Counted from the first letter of the stretch, positions 1 through 13,741 are shown. The stretch: DNA of 64,000 bases from Phoebastria nigripes (GCA_035582835.1 JAYKAV010002972.1:78043-142042), one strand, 5' to 3'. Program-made: numbers and translations. The notes: a model not told the origin generated them from the letters alone.

Positions 1-662
1 AGAAAGGAGTAAAACACCTGTGCTTACTGCAATGTGCAGAGCCAGGAGCTGTGGTCCCAAAGATCCTCCTCATGCCCATGACAGAGAGTGTCATTACTTA
101 AGACACAGCGGCTCTAACACCACTGGCCCAAGAGAGTTCGTTCAAGCACAGGAGCACAGGTGCAAGATGCATCCTGAAAGAAAGTGAGGAAAAAGCTGAG
201 TGGGATCGCTTTGCTTTGGTATTACGCAGGAATGTTTTACTTTCTAGGAGCTGAGCCTTAAGGCAGGGATCTGAACAGGCTTGTACCATCCTGGGCACTT
301 ACCTGCCTCTTGGGCATCGACTACTTCATGTTTAGTAATGCAGTTTCTCACAAGGCTTCTAGATGCTCTGCAACATAAATGAAGAGTTTTGCTCTTTAAA
401 TGTTTTTACAGTGTAGCGGCTTGGTAGATAACTCTACAGAAGGATACTAGCTGTCTCCTCTTGAATCTTAACACATACGTGTGCCTACTGAGACGACTGG
501 TCCTTGGCGAGCTGTGACCCGCCTCCACACCTAGTTTAGGAAATATGGTTCTGCCATACTAGGATGCTGAAAAGAGTCCAGGTACCTTAACTCCTGCAAA
601 TCTGATCTTTCTTTTTACTATTAACATTCAAATTGAGAGCTAGATATTTACATTGCACATGT

Positions 663-679
663 AAAAAAAAAAAAAAAAA
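663..679 (+). repeat. Poly(A) tract
   Basis: A run of 17 A residues with no recognisable retrocopy or signal upstream. Confidence 0.85.
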
Positions 680-2397
680 GAATGGACAATATCTGTTGAT
701 AAGCCATGCTATGCATTAGTGGTCACCTCCTTCCCAAGATGGAGACAGCTGAGCCATCCTGCTGCTGGTCTCAGCATCAGGCAGGGACCTAAGGACACCA
801 CTGAATCAGGGCCACTGTTGGGAAGCTGGGAGAGACTCAGAAATACACAGCTGGTTTATTAAAGACTGAGCAGTAACACACTTCATCATGCTGCTCTCTA
901 TTTTAATTTAATTGACTGGCAACACCTGTCAGAAGAAAGTTCAGCTTCTTAGAAAATACTGGCAAACTTGATAACTGCAGTACTTGATGTCAGGGTGGGT
1001 TTATTAAACACCCAACTTAAAAATGAAGCCTTCAGTCTGTACCTAACAAAATGAACTTTGCTGTATTTTAAAAATCTTTTTCAATATTTATTGATGTCAT
1101 TACTGTGGTTATAAAATAAGAGAGTCCCTTCCTTTCTTAGGCAATTTCCTTTCCTAATGTTAAAGTTTTTCTATGTGGTGTAGAAAAAGGGTATATATTT
1201 TTATGATAGGAAAGATTGAAAAATATCTTTTGTTATTTAAATATTTTAAAATGTGTAAATCTTTTTAAACATGCACCTTTTTAGAGTCCTACATCTTTAT
1301 ATAAATCTGAACTATGTAAGTACTGGACTTCGTATGTATTTTTTCTGTCACAGTTGTAAGTGGAATGCCCACCCTGTCTGCTTGAAGCTCAGGGCACATG
1401 GATGCCTGTGCTACCCCCAGCAGCCCGCAGTCCTGACATTGTGCGCAGACATGGTGTTCAGGGCACTTGCTGCCTTGTCCAGCAGGAGATCTGGTGGTGG
1501 CAACATTTTGTGTAGTCTAGAAGTGCCTTATGTTCAGTAAATGGGAGAAATCAAAATGAATGGTGACACTTTTATTAAAGATAGATATTTTAAAATAGTG
1601 GAAATCTGCTATCTAAATCTCCGGTGGCTTCCAGCAGCCAGCAATATGCTTTGATCATTGGGTCATCAGTGCACAGTGGCTTGATAATGGAAGCAGACAA
1701 CAGGATTACAGGGGAGAACCTAAAAGGACCCAGGACTAAGTCATCTTAAGAGGCAAGAGGAAATTTCATTTGTAAGGAAACTTGAAAAGAGAAATTGTCT
1801 GTCATAATTCTTAGTTTAAAATGAAAGCTAAGACAAGGAGAAAACTGCACTGATGGGAATGAAGAGAGCCTTCACGGCCCTGATGAAGTTTGTAGGCATT
1901 GTCCATTGTGAGCCAATATCCAAATAAAAAGTATATGCTTAGTGTAGGGTAGATACCAGCAGTGCCTCCTGCTTATAGCTCTGCAGACCTAGAATATACT
2001 GAGAGTGGGAATTTTTGCTGTGATCATGTCACATTTATTTTCAGTCCCCACAATTAGGGGATGTTGAAGTTACTGTTGAAATCTCAAACCTTCTTACAAT
2101 ATAAAAAACTTTCATGTTCTTGAAGGGTTTTCTTTTTCCTTTTTAATTTGTTGTCCCCAGAATACGTTTGCTTGGGTTCAGGTTGAACACAATCTCTGTG
2201 CTTGCCTGAGCCTCTTCATTCTCTCTTGGGGATGCCCGTGCCCTGGTTCTCGCTCCTGCGGCTCCTGCAGCTCCCGTGTCTCCTGCGGCTCCTGCTGCTC
2301 TGTCCAACAGAGCTTCCCCCAGTGCACGGTCCCTTCTGCGACCAAGGCGGTGTGTCATCAGTGCTTGTGGGCTGTGCTCAGAGGGTGAAGACATAAA

Positions 2398-2428
2398 GAA
2401 AAAGTCTTTACATAAAAAGTCTTTACAA
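2398..2428 (+). repeat. Two-unit 15-bp tandem repeat
   Basis: AAAAAGTCTTTACAT is followed by AAAAAGTCTTTACAA; period 15. Confidence 0.7.
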
Positions 2429-5400
2429 CCTTGTGGGCACAAAGTAAAAACTTGTTAAAAATGTTCCTCCTACTACCACAGAACTGAGAAACAAAATAGT
2501 TGTGTGGGTTTTCCGTTTGTTTTTAAATAAGTAGGCACTATTTCACAACCTATCTGTTCAGATGTATGTTTCTCCTTAATATATAGATTCTCTTAGTACA
2601 ACCTGTTATTAATCAGCTTATCAAGTGGCATTGCTTACTTTTTGGGATGACAAGACATGAAAACATATATGCTTGAGATAGCGTTTTCTCAATAGGTGCA
2701 ATTAACAGACTTCCCATTTTCTAATTGCATCTGATGGGACCTTAACAAGGCTCTGGATCTCTATCTACTGTGTGACTGCAGCATCCGAGTGAATAGAGTA
2801 TGGGCTGGCATCGCCAGTCAGCCCTCTGGGCTGTTCTTGGAGCTCTGGAGGAAATGCTGGTAACTGCTTTGCCGTGTTACTGACCCCGGGTGAAAAGAGA
2901 AAGCTGGTCGGGGTTAGTCGGAGCTGAATACTTAGAGCAGGAGGGTCTCCTGCCAGAAGGGTAGGAGGATAATTTTGTCTTGTTTAAGTACAAAATATTC
3001 CTGGATCTTTGAAGATGTTTCTCTCCCATCTGGTATAAGCTTGGCTAACCTGATTTATGAATCAGAAATGCAAAAAGAACAAGACAAGCACTTTTTCAAA
3101 CCTGCATGGCTAGTGCCCAGTGAAACTCCCTCAAGAAAAAGTAGCTTGGATGAACATGTTTTCAGTGGAGGGTGTGGTGTATATATCAAATAATAGTCAA
3201 AAAAGCCAACCAATGTAAAGCTCATTTTATACAATCTATACATTTTCTGCACATTTCATTAAAATGCTAAAATTATACTTACTATTCAAAATACTTGAGT
3301 TATGCATGAGTTGAAAGGCAAAAACTCAATTCTCCTTTGGCTATGATGATGAAAGATTTCTCATTTTGCCTAGTTTCTAACTTGCCTTTGACAAGTTAGG
3401 TGCTTCCACAGAGATTTATCCGATATTATTATATCCTGCAAAGCACTCTGAGAACCAATTTATGTTCCTAGCAAGGCGAAATGCTAGATGTTTAGTCTCC
3501 TCAAGGAACAGCTTTTGTCTCTCTCTTCACTGTAACGAGAGTCTGCCCTTTGTGAGTTGGTGCTAATTGCTTCATTTTATGACAGTTGCTTTTTGTCCTG
3601 TGAGGACTTACAGAAGAATATATTATGCACATGTTGCAAATCTATGTAAACTTTGTTTCAAGGCTAACCTATATTGCAAAAGTATGAAGACATGGGTTTT
3701 GTACAAATCGGATAACTTAGTTGCCTGTTTGGCTTACAGTTTAAGTTGCTAGCCTTTGTCCAGTCTTGTCGTTGACCTGTATTCAATGAAGACAGGTGGG
3801 TGCTTCCAAAGACTCGTAGGTATTAGATATTTTTTCAGTCCTAATATCTGTGTAATGCGCTGTGCCTGGTCCTTAGAAAAGTGAAACAGCAATAATGGCT
3901 TTCACAGTGCAGCCCCATAGTCACCATGCCTGGTGGGAAGCAGATAGCTTTGCCCAAAGGGCACTTCGAACCTCAGTGTGAGGATGAGTCTTGTGGCTCT
4001 AGGAAGAGGAGGGGAGGCTCCATTTGGGAAGGAGCATGAGGAGAGTTTGGATGATCACCTGTGAGATTTGTGGCTTCTGCTGCCCTGGATTGACCCCCTC
4101 CCCAGCCCCACGGTCTGGTGGCAGGTCACAGAGCGTGGTCTTTGTACTCTCTGCAGTGTGTCCTAATGCTCAGACTAAAGATGGAGGCTCTCTTGCTTGC
4201 TGCAGCTCTGGTCCCAGGACTGGCATTTGCGGCTGCCAAGCAGCACTGTGTAACATGACAGTGGCATGTCATGGCGTGACAGGGCAGGCTGTCCAGCTGC
4301 AGGAGGAAGGCCAGACTGGAAGGTCCCCACTTGCCTGGAGGCACCCCAGCTGATGGGCTGTTGCACAAGGAGATGCTCCTGGCTGGATCTCACTCACTGT
4401 TTATTTATTCTCTTTTCCCCTTTTACAGAATACCTTTACAACTCACTGAATTTTCAATTATGAGATCAGAATGTCTTATCCAATGTATGTCTTGTGGAAT
4501 AAAGAAAATAATGATGTATAAATTGGTTTTATATTTTGAAAGAAGTCTTTAAGTTGTTTCACTGTGTACATTTCAAGTTGTATGAGCTACTGGGCAAGGC
4601 AGAAGAAGGTGCAGATTTGCATTTCCATATCTTAGGACAAGCATATCCACAGCATATTCTTCAAACCTGAGCAGCAGTTTCCTGCTGTGTTGATGCTTAT
4701 TTGTTGAGATGGTAGAACTAGAACACACAAATCTCTGGTACTGTAAGAGCGTTGTAATTTCCAACCTCCTCTGCCATCTCTCTGAGAAGTTAAAAGGCCT
4801 TTTTGCTTCCATATTTGACTACATAAATGTACGCGTGTCATGATTGCATATACTGTAGCAATCTCAGAAACATTAAGTGCCCAGGGATATTGCAGCTGAC
4901 TTGTAAACAACTTGGAAAACAGTCAAGCCTAGAGTTGGAATCAGAAATGTAAATGCAATTGCCTAAATTAAAGGCTATGGATAAAACAGCTTTGTTGATG
5001 TATACATTACTTGCAGTTAGCACACAAAGTAATTGATATTATGATGAAGTTATTTATATGGCAAAATGCTACAAGTTTATATGGCTTCACTGTACGTGAG
5101 ATATTCCGTATGTGTCAGGGTATGCCATGCAGCTCCCAGACCACCGGCTGCACCTGCCTTTGAAAACTCTGAATTCAGTGTTTGTGAGAGAGAAGATGGT
5201 AATATAGGATGTGGTCCTGCATAATACAGGATGTGTGAAAATCTCACAGTAATTTTCAGGGGAATAGGATCTGGGTGCTGGTTGCATAGTCGATAATAAG
5301 GAGATTTCAGAAATAGCTCTTTCTAATCAGGTGAAGTAAAAACTTTCCTTAGTGATACAACCTTAAAGTAGCTTGGACAGTTTGAATCCATCCTTATAAA

Positions 5401-5986
5401 TAAAGTTGCATTAGATACAATGCTGCAGCATTAATGAGACAAGTAAGAATGAAATAGAAATTATCGTCACTTTAAAACCGTTGTGCAAAATTTTTCTGTG
5501 CTGTATATGACAGAGCTGGAAATTTCAAGACCCATGCAAATTGTACTAAAGTAGATTTGCATAAAGCATTGGAAGAGCTTCTGTGAAAATGGAACTAGTG
5601 GGAGTTATTTAAATAACAGTATAGCAGCTATTAACAAAATAGCAAGATTCAAAATAGTAATTTACTTTACACATCTCTTCTAAAACATGTCCAGAATCAA
5701 GATAACTGTCAGCAAATAGTACAGCATTGCAACCCACCCTCTCAAAATCCTGAAGGAAAAGATCAAGAAATTCTCATCCCTGACAAAAAACACAGCCCAG
5801 TTGCAGAGCATATTACTTCCACCATGTAAAGCAGCTGTAAAATATTATACAGCCATGGTGAAGCCATATGATCTTGAGTTCTTAATCCTTACAAAAGCTC
5901 AGGCAGGAAAAAAAGAATGAATTGTGTATGCTGTGACTGAGTTAGTTACATTATGTATTTAGTGTGACCGCTGCCATCTTCCTCTC

Positions 5987-6010
5987 CATCATCATCATCA
6001 TCACCATCAC
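5987..6010 (+). repeat. (CAT)n microsatellite
   Basis: CCATCATCATCATCATCACC, with one interruption, next to the lower-coordinate end of the pogo-like fossil; a single N follows at 6021. Confidence 0.8.
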
Positions 6011-6034
6011 TGCCCTCCCTNCTTCTGCCATGCC

Positions 6035-6575
6035 TCATCCTCCTGCGAATGTACATCTCCAGGCCCATCTGTGGTGTGTAGAGCGCTTTGACTCCTTTGC
6101 CCGCAGACTCACTAACGCTTCTCTCCCAGGCAGTGAGAATGCCTTGTCACACTTGAACCACAAGTGGATTCTGGATTCTCCCGCTTGGAGTTCATGGATG
6201 TAACCTGGCAGCAACCAATCTATATGTCTTCTGTAAATGGTCCTCCAAGGGTTTACCTGTAGCAGTGCTGTCATGCTCCCAGGAATAATCACAAGGTTTG
6301 TGTTCATTTTCGTAAGTCTTTTTTCTGTGATGTGCCCTTGAAACACACGAGGCACCAGTGTTATCTGTAGAGTTTTGTTAAGAGGGTGTGGGTTGCCTAT
6401 TCCACACATCACAAAACCTATTTTCCAATCAGTTAGATACTCCTCCTCTTTTCCCCTGAAGCCTGGTGAAAACTTCTGGTTTGGCATTGTCTTTTTTTAC
6501 AGAATGAGGGGTGGTGGCAGTTTTCCTGCACGTGCTGGGACCACTTCCATAAGGATGACTGGGAAGTGGGGAGAG
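6035..6575 (-). pseudogene. Fossil of a pogo/Tigger-like DDE transposase
   Basis: The minus strand carries an open frame of about 150 codons (6487 to 6035) that continues upstream through one in-frame stop. In order, the sequence shows KLPPPLIL, the stop, KKTMPNQKFSPG, then VFQGHITEKRLTKMNT, NLVIIPGSMTALLQ, WLLPGYIHELQAG. These correspond in order and spacing to the pogo-family transposase core: KLPP..IFKRKT.P..KFP.G, then D.FRGH.T, IPGG.TS.LQPLD and EWL.SG.HEL.PAG. The catalytic Asp normally just before FRGH is replaced (VPRVFQGH). The LQPLD Asp is also gone, with a few residues missing there, so the protein cannot have been active. The last 50 or so codons do not match the family. Terminal inverted repeats were not found. 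It is most likely an old single copy of a Tc1/mariner-superfamily element in the intron; the exact family is not assigned. Confidence 0.75.
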
Positions 6576-6599
6576 GGTGGTTTTGGTTTGCTTTCTGGT

Positions 6600-9500
6600 A
6601 CTCTAACAATTAACAACTGTTGTGTCTTTAATTTGCACGGCAATTTTTGATAGTCTGTGTAAAGTAACAAAAAAGAGTGTTTTATATGCTTGCTCTACAT
6701 GCTCAAATACATATGCTGGGGGGTATAGAGTTGAATGATGCTGAAATGCCACTATTTTTTTGCACGTACCTTTTGTGCCAGTACTGTTTTCTTTCCTGAA
6801 GCTAGGCTGAATGTTGTGTTGTTGATACATACCTGCAACTTTGAATTGCCTTTTGGGCTGTGTAGATGTAAATTCATTCCTAATCCTTTCATAACGCCAC
6901 CCGTGTGAAGGTCATCTTGTTCGTGTTCTCTGCCATCAAATGATCTCATAAACTGCTTGCATTATCAGAAAACTCTGCTGCATGACCAACACGTAAAGTA
7001 ACAGTTTGAAGGGCTTTTCTGTGGGGTTTTTTGTTTGTTTACTGACAGACATCTACTTCAGCGGCGGTGTATTTTCTAGCCGCTTTGTGATGGTTGGTTT
7101 TGTTTCCCCCTGCAATTCACAATGACCAATTCAGGTTTGAATTGCAAGTATGTTGCACTCGGTTGTGTGTAGTACTTACGTGGTAGCGGATACTTAGGTA
7201 TAATAGGAGAGACAGAGCATGTATTGAGTGGCTCTTTCCCTGTGAAACCCCTCCACCTTCCAGCAATCCTTGGCTCAAAGAATTTGTGAGCTGAAGTACC
7301 TGCATGTGCCATGTTTTCTGCCTGACTCGTGTCATTCATTTTTGTACCGAGTGATACTCCTAGCCTGCACAGTTATTTCCATCATGCAATTATATACTGT
7401 TCAAAGAAGTACTTCTTTGTGTTTATATCAAACTTGCTGCTTGCCTTCATTTGATGCTTCTTAAATCTCCCATGGTAAAAAACCATCCGCCGCTCCCCTT
7501 TCCCACGGCTGATGGCTGTAGAGGTCCCTGCGCTGGTCCCCCGCCGGCAGCTCCTTCCCCCAGTCGGTTTCGTCTCACCCCATGAGGAATCGGCTCATTG
7601 TCATCACGGGTGTTTTTTGTCTGTATCAGTCTAATCCTGCTATCTTCTTTTTGGGAGGGGATGGCCGGAGCTGCAGGTGGTATTCAGGAGCATTAAACAA
7701 AAGATTTTCCAGCAGCCCTCCATGGCATTGCCTCACGTTGCAAGTGTGCAGAAGGAGCCCCAGGCAGTAAATGGAGCCGACTGCAGACCACAAGCCTTTT
7801 ACCTGATCCCTCCAAATTGCCACAGCAGCCAAAAAATGCCGGCCATGTGCAAATGCAGATTTGTGTGGAGGCTGGGGGGGGACCGTGTATCCACAGGGGA
7901 ATAAAGTAACTGGTTTTGGGGCTGGCCTGTGCAGATGCCAGGGGGTTAGGCCTTCCTGTGTTTAAGTTGTCAGACCTTTGCAGTGCTGTGTTGAAAACAG
8001 AAGAAGTAGTTTACTTTTTTCCAGAATCAGATAAATCCTGGCTGTCGACATCAGTTTAAATGCCATTTCTTGCTACAAAGAAATCAAATTCATAACCAGC
8101 TCTTCTGGGCATTCAAAAATACTAAATGCATCTCTGAAGAACAAGCATCACTCTTCAAATGAATGATTTTGCTTCTCCTATTAACTGTGTAGTAAAATCT
8201 CTGCGATAGTCACAAGGGGTACAGGGAGTTTTTTTGTATTCAGTAGATAAGAATGAGTTAGGCTTTCCTCCAAATCTTCATTGCAGTAAGGGATTTTTAC
8301 TTAGAAATTTAAAAAGATCGAATTGTACAGATTCCCAGCCCATGGGATGCTTCGTATGCTTGTTTGTTTCCACCATAAATGGTTTAAACACTTTTTTTTT
8401 TTCCTTTTCTTTCAGACTGGACTGCCAGCCATGCTTGTTTTAGGTGCTTTCAAGATCTGTTTAGAGAATAATGCCTTATTTTTTTTTTTCCATGCTGCTT
8501 TACAAAAATTCAGTTTGCAATTTTAACATGAATAGGTGCATGGATTGTATTAGGAACAGAATAGGTTTGTGATAATGAATGCCNGGGATGAAATCCTAAT
8601 GCTCTTAAAATCTATAGCAGACTTCCCAGGGAATTCACTAGCCCCAGGATTTCAGGACTTCCCATATGTATGGACTGCCCAGAGCACTTGGTGGTCGATG
8701 CCCAAACACCCGACCACCCGACCACATTTTATTTTTGAGGGAAATGGTAAGAATCTGTTCAAAAAGTGACCCGTTCCTGGGAGGTGCTGCTGGGGAGCAC
8801 AGGGTGCCAGCTGGTCAGGAGGAGGTGAAAGCTGGAGCCATCTGTTAGGCTGTTTCTAAGATGCGGTAGAAAACTTTGCAGTTGTATGCAGAGGATGGAA
8901 AGAGAAATAAAGGGCAAGTTCAAAAGCTAGTCAGTGTATCTACCTACAGGTATGCTGTATCACACAGCGTGGAGATGCACATTCCTCCTGGATTAGCTAA
9001 ATGAGCAAATCCTCTGCGATTGGTAACGGGCAGGATGCTGAGAGGCAGATCTGGGCTTTGTGCCTCTGTCTGGAAGGTTAGAGGCACCGAGGAGTGACTG
9101 CGTAGAAGGTCTCAGGCAGCTGGAGTTACTGGGGTGAGCGACATCTCTTCTAGGAAAATACAGTGAGATATAAATGAAGCAAATGGGGTTTTAACGGGTT
9201 ATTAGCAATAGTGCAATTGAATTACACGAATAGGTGTGTGAAATGTGTGTTTGAACAGGGTTATCTAAAACCAGGGTGCTGCTCAGCCATGTTCCAAGTA
9301 AACACAGTGTTTCCAGATCCAGTCAGCAGCAGCTGAGTAACCCCTCCTCTGGCCCTGCTTGAACTTCGACCCAGGATGGGTTGTCTCAATTGTCAACAGT
9401 TGGGCCTTCACAGTCATTCCACGTTAGCCTCTCCTCTGAACTTACCGCTTTTGCTGTGAAGGTGCCTGTCTGTTTTAACACCCAAGTGAGAGCACAACCA

Positions 9501-12500
9501 TATTTCACAGAAGCCGCCAGTAGCCAGAAGACAACAGTAGTGACCAGCTTGGGGTTTCACACCTCTCAAAGGCTGCAGATTTTCCTTTTTTTGTTGCATA
9601 GTTTTCCCTCCCCTGGAACTCCTGTAATTTAAGGATAGCTGCAGAAAAAGAAATTTTTGCCCCTTCTACTTCAGATCTCAGTCAAGTTAGGACTTTGTCC
9701 TTGCTATCAGATATGCATTTCCAAGCCCGACTAGTGCAGTGCTGACTTTTTGAAATCTTCGCTGGCATGCTGTCTGCCAGCTGTCTGCAGCAGTGTCATT
9801 TTGGGTCACACCAGGCAATATTGAAAGACCATTGCCCGTTGTTGAAAAGTTAGTTGAAGGCTGCTACAGAATACATAGAGTAAAAGATAAAAACGATTTG
9901 CTACAGTATTTCTTATATCTTTCATTTATTTTTCTACAAGCAGACAGCCTGAAACAAAGGAAGAACCAGGAATGTGATCCCGAGGCATTTCACGTTCAGA
10001 TTCCTTTCTGTCAAAGAATAAATCTTGTTTCAGCCCGACTGCGCAGCTTTAATATAAAAAACCAAAACCAAATGCAACACAAAGCTAGTAATAAAGCAGG
10101 GTGCTGGAAAAGGGTCAGGCTTACAATAAATTCATTCTCTTGGCTTCAAAATATACACAGAACTCAGGCTTTCTTTGCAAGACGTGGTGGTCTAGTGAAG
10201 ATGCAGTTCAAGGGCTGCAGTGTTTTTTCAAACTGTTTGCCCTCCCTGACTGTATGAATATACAGTTCAGGTGTGCTGAAGGAAGATGCATTTGAGTAAG
10301 TTGCTTGTTTTTCTCAAGTCATCCCTATAAAGTTGTATCCTTACTTGAACCTGTGTCCTACTCAGCTGACCCTTTTATCGCGGAGTCTGGATTAATTCAG
10401 ACCCTGTATCTGTCTGTCTTTCCTGGCAGCAAAAGCACTGTCACCATGGTCTCTCAAGAACAGTTTGACAATATTGTGTGCACTTGCTTGTCTTTCATGC
10501 TCCTGTTCTTTAATTTTAGTACTTGAGTACCTATGACTCTAGAAGTCTTACATTTAAATTATTCTGGGTTGCAAGAGTAGATAACTTTTTGGGCATTAAT
10601 TTGCTATAGGCATTTCAACCGAGTCCTTTATTAATCATAAGTCACCCGAAGAAGGCCATGTGATATTTTTACTGCTCAGATGACAGGTATTATCCCTTTA
10701 TTCCTATGTGATTCTAGAAGAATAGACACAGTATATTTGTAACAACAATCTGATATTCCCCACAGTGCAGCAAGCTATTTTATTAGCTATCTCCACGCTG
10801 TAATTCACAGCTTTATTAATTGGACTGTCCTTCAGACAGTCTTGCTGGCGAAGAATGTGTTCATAACATAGTTGAGAATATAAATCATAATGGTATTTTT
10901 CAATTTGTATAGTTTATTTCAACTCACCTGCTGTCTGTTTTCCTCTGGGGCAGAGCATAGAAATGCATAATGCAGGACATATGTACACTTATCGATCTTT
11001 AGGCCTCACTTGCCTTGGTTTGAGATTATGGAGGTGCTAAACTCTTTGTAGCTTCTTTGCCCACAATTATTTTGCACAACACAGAAGCAAGACACTGTAA
11101 TCACAGTGGAAGCTTTGGTCTGAGGTAGAGCATTACTTCTTGAAAACTAGTGATTTTCTTCCCAAAAGTCATCCTTTAAATCTTCAAAGATTTCAAGTGG
11201 TAAGGAATTATAGAGACTTTTTATATCACCTGAAATACGGCATATTCAACAACATAGCAGAATTTAACATCATAATGGAACACCATTTCATTGTTAATGA
11301 GTCAATGAAATATTCCAGCCTCCATTTTAGGTAAATACATTTGACCAGCTGTAGGCTTAAAGCTAGAACTGCTCAAAACAAGGTCTCAGTTTCTGGAGCA
11401 TCATTTCAAACAACAGAGCTTTCTTTTCTTCTCACGCAGTGTTTACTCAGAGAGGATGCCCTGCCCAGTCCTATCTTGATTATATGTATCAGTGCTCAAA
11501 GAAGTATTCAGTCAGTTCATCCCAAGCTGTTTGGGATGGTGTCCCCACTGACTCCATATACAGGTCCATCGACCAAGATCCTCAAAGTAAAGATAGTTTT
11601 AGCACAGTGACAAGTTGTTCTTCCCATATCTGTAGGGCTCTTTGAACAGCAGGAGCTAATGTAAGCAGATGGTATATATGGAGTAGTAGTTGTTCATTGT
11701 TTCTCATAATGCCACTCTTACAAGTCATTAAAATAAGCTGCTGTGGCTACTGTATGCTAAAATGAACACAGTGCATAGTTAAACCAGAACCCGTCAAGGC
11801 ACGATGCCGCCTATATCAGAAGTTTAGATGAGTTCAGGAGTAATTAAGGACAAACCAAGAAAAATAACTCCAAGAGCTAAAAAAAGGTGCATCATCTAAC
11901 TCAGGAAGCCCATAAACCAGAGTTTGCTGGAGGCTGGAAGGATATCCTGGGGGAGGTAGCACTGTGCATCTGCCTGTACTCTTTCCATTGATGTAGTTGT
12001 TAGAGACAAGATGTTTGTCTAGATGAACATCTGCTTTGACCCAATACAGCCTTTCTTATATGTAGGAGGGATAAAGGTCCCTGTCATCCTGAACTGTTTG
12101 TGCAGAGGCATTGGAGCTGAGGAGCATTGCTTCAGATACAAGACACCCTGGGCCAGTCTAGGGAAAAGGTTATAGTGGATGTAGTCTTTCTCATTGGACC
12201 ACATAGAGAAGTTAATTTCTAACTGCTAACTGCTCCTTTCCCTGGACTAGCAATACCCCATATGAGTATAGTAATTTTGCCTTCATAGTGTCATTCATAA
12301 AATTCTACATACACTTTGATACTTTAATACATCTTCCAGGGCTTGATCATGACCTGAAGATTTTCAAGTCTACTAATAGCACTAATTATTATTATGATAT
12401 TTAATCAGTTAATCTCTTAAACTAGCAGATTCCATTCTCAGTGCAGGAATCCATGCTGTTTAATTGCAACCAATATGTGGAGAAAATGTTTTAAAAATAA

Positions 12501-12960
12501 GGAAGCACAGAGTTTAGAGGAAGGCTGCTTAGCGTTAAATTGTTACCCTAATAAAATTATCTTTTGGCATTACAGAACTTTATCATTTTACTTCACTTGC
12601 TTCAAAATTTCAGAATTATTATGATCCCTTCATCTCAAATCAATATCTCACTGCAATGCCATAAACCTCTTTTATTTCCAGGATCAAATCATGTAGTCAA
12701 CTATACACATATATAGAGACTTAATTTAAGAAAAGTGTTGACAAAATCCAGTGTGTATGTAGTAAGCTTCATCATAACAGAGCAATTGTCTCTATTCAAT
12801 AACTCTAGTAGCTTAATAACCTCTATTTTATATTGCTAGAGATAGAGGAGATGCCAGAACCATGGTGATTCAGTGATGGGTGTGTACTCACCACCACTCT
12901 GAAGTAGGATTTGAGAGTTTTTCTAAGTCTCTCTCATGCAGAACTCTGATAAAATGACTA
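6600..12960. other. Intronic sequence, no gene recognised
   Basis: Contains a CpG-richer patch at about 7485-7615 and a 154-codon + frame at 9793-10257 that I do not recognise and regard as chance. No repeats of known families were identified. Confidence 0.55.
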
Positions 12961-12965
12961 GATTT

Positions 12966-13170
12966 GGGGAGGAATGGAGCGATAATGTCATTTGCCTTGA
13001 CTTTAGCAAGAGACACTGTCTCTCACAATAAACTTGTACCCAATTTATGATGTTATGTCTGGATGTGTGGACAACTAGATGGGTAAAAAACTGGTTGGAC
13101 GGTCAGGCTCAGAGGATAGTGGATAATAAGTCATACTCTACCTGGATGCCAGTAACGAGCTGAGTAACAC
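12966..13170 (+). mobile_element. Old CR1 LINE fragment (RT palm region)
   Basis: The sequence GTCATTTGCCTTGACTTTAG is the CR1 segment coding for YLDFSK, followed by ACACTGTCTCTCAC (DTVSH) and a GGTAAAAAACTGGTTGGACG block (VKNWLDG). The last recognisable part corresponds to the TWMPVTSG region. Several indels break every frame. It sits just upstream of the OXR1 exon and has no 3' tail. Confidence 0.75.
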
Positions 13171-13174
13171 TGAT

Positions 13175-13740
13175 TTCTTCTGCAGGACAGAGAATTTCTT
13201 TTCCTCTGTCCACTGCTGTCGCAGTGCACAACATGGTACCTGGGGTTAGTGGGATTCTTGAGTTTTGGTGAGAAACAACACGTTGAAACTATTGCAGAAT
13301 GAGAAATGTAGTTACAGAGTTACATCTGAATTCAGATTGTCAGTCAGTCAGTTCTTTTCTCTTGGGGCTTTCAGCAACTTTGTGCAAATGATTTAATTTC
13401 TTTGTATTCCCCTCATCGGTGGAAACTTAAGCCAGGCAACTTAATGATAGGTTAATTGTTGGCAGCTCATCTTCTCTGAAATGGATTAGGGTCTGATCCT
13501 TCAAGCAGCTCAGCAGGCTGATCTGAGGGCATTTGTAGCTACATGTGAGATGGAAGTGCTGTAACTGATTTAGCAGGAGCTAAAAGGGGAAATTAATACA
13601 AGGCCTAATTTATCACTGCTGTTCTGTGTTCCGCTGCGACATGCACGAATTGTTGTACGATGAGTATATTGCTGTTATTCTATACATAATCTAGGTATAG
13701 AATGATGATGATAATACCTTACTGCCTTAAATTGCCTTTA
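13175..13740. other. Intron between the CR1 fragment and the OXR1 exon
   Basis: Unique AT-rich DNA ending in TTAAATTGCCTTTAG before the exon; nothing else seen. Confidence 0.55.
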
Positions 13741-13741
13741 G

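Larger units (their letters stand above)
1..5986. other. Intronic sequence, no gene recognised
   Basis: AT-rich unique DNA with a short GC-rich patch at about 2225-2345 built from TCCTGCGGC-like units. The open frames are short, overlap on both strands and resemble nothing I know. Confidence 0.6.
1..13741 (+). other. OXR1: Presumed OXR1 intron upstream of the coding exon
   Basis: AT-rich sequence dense in stops in all frames, with only short unrelated open frames. The expected first exon, encoding a short MSVSNLSW-type start, was not found here, so it probably lies upstream of the window. The stretch contains the pogo-like fossil and an old CR1 fragment, listed separately. Assignment to the intron is inferred from the orientation of the exon. 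Confidence 0.6.

Noticed and set aside
2143..2442. Ala/Arg-rich minus frame
   Set aside because: Produced by a short GC-rich imperfect repeat; no similarity to known proteins.
9793..10257. 154-codon + open frame
   Set aside because: No recognisable motif, no splice or promoter context and ordinary intronic composition; most likely a chance frame.
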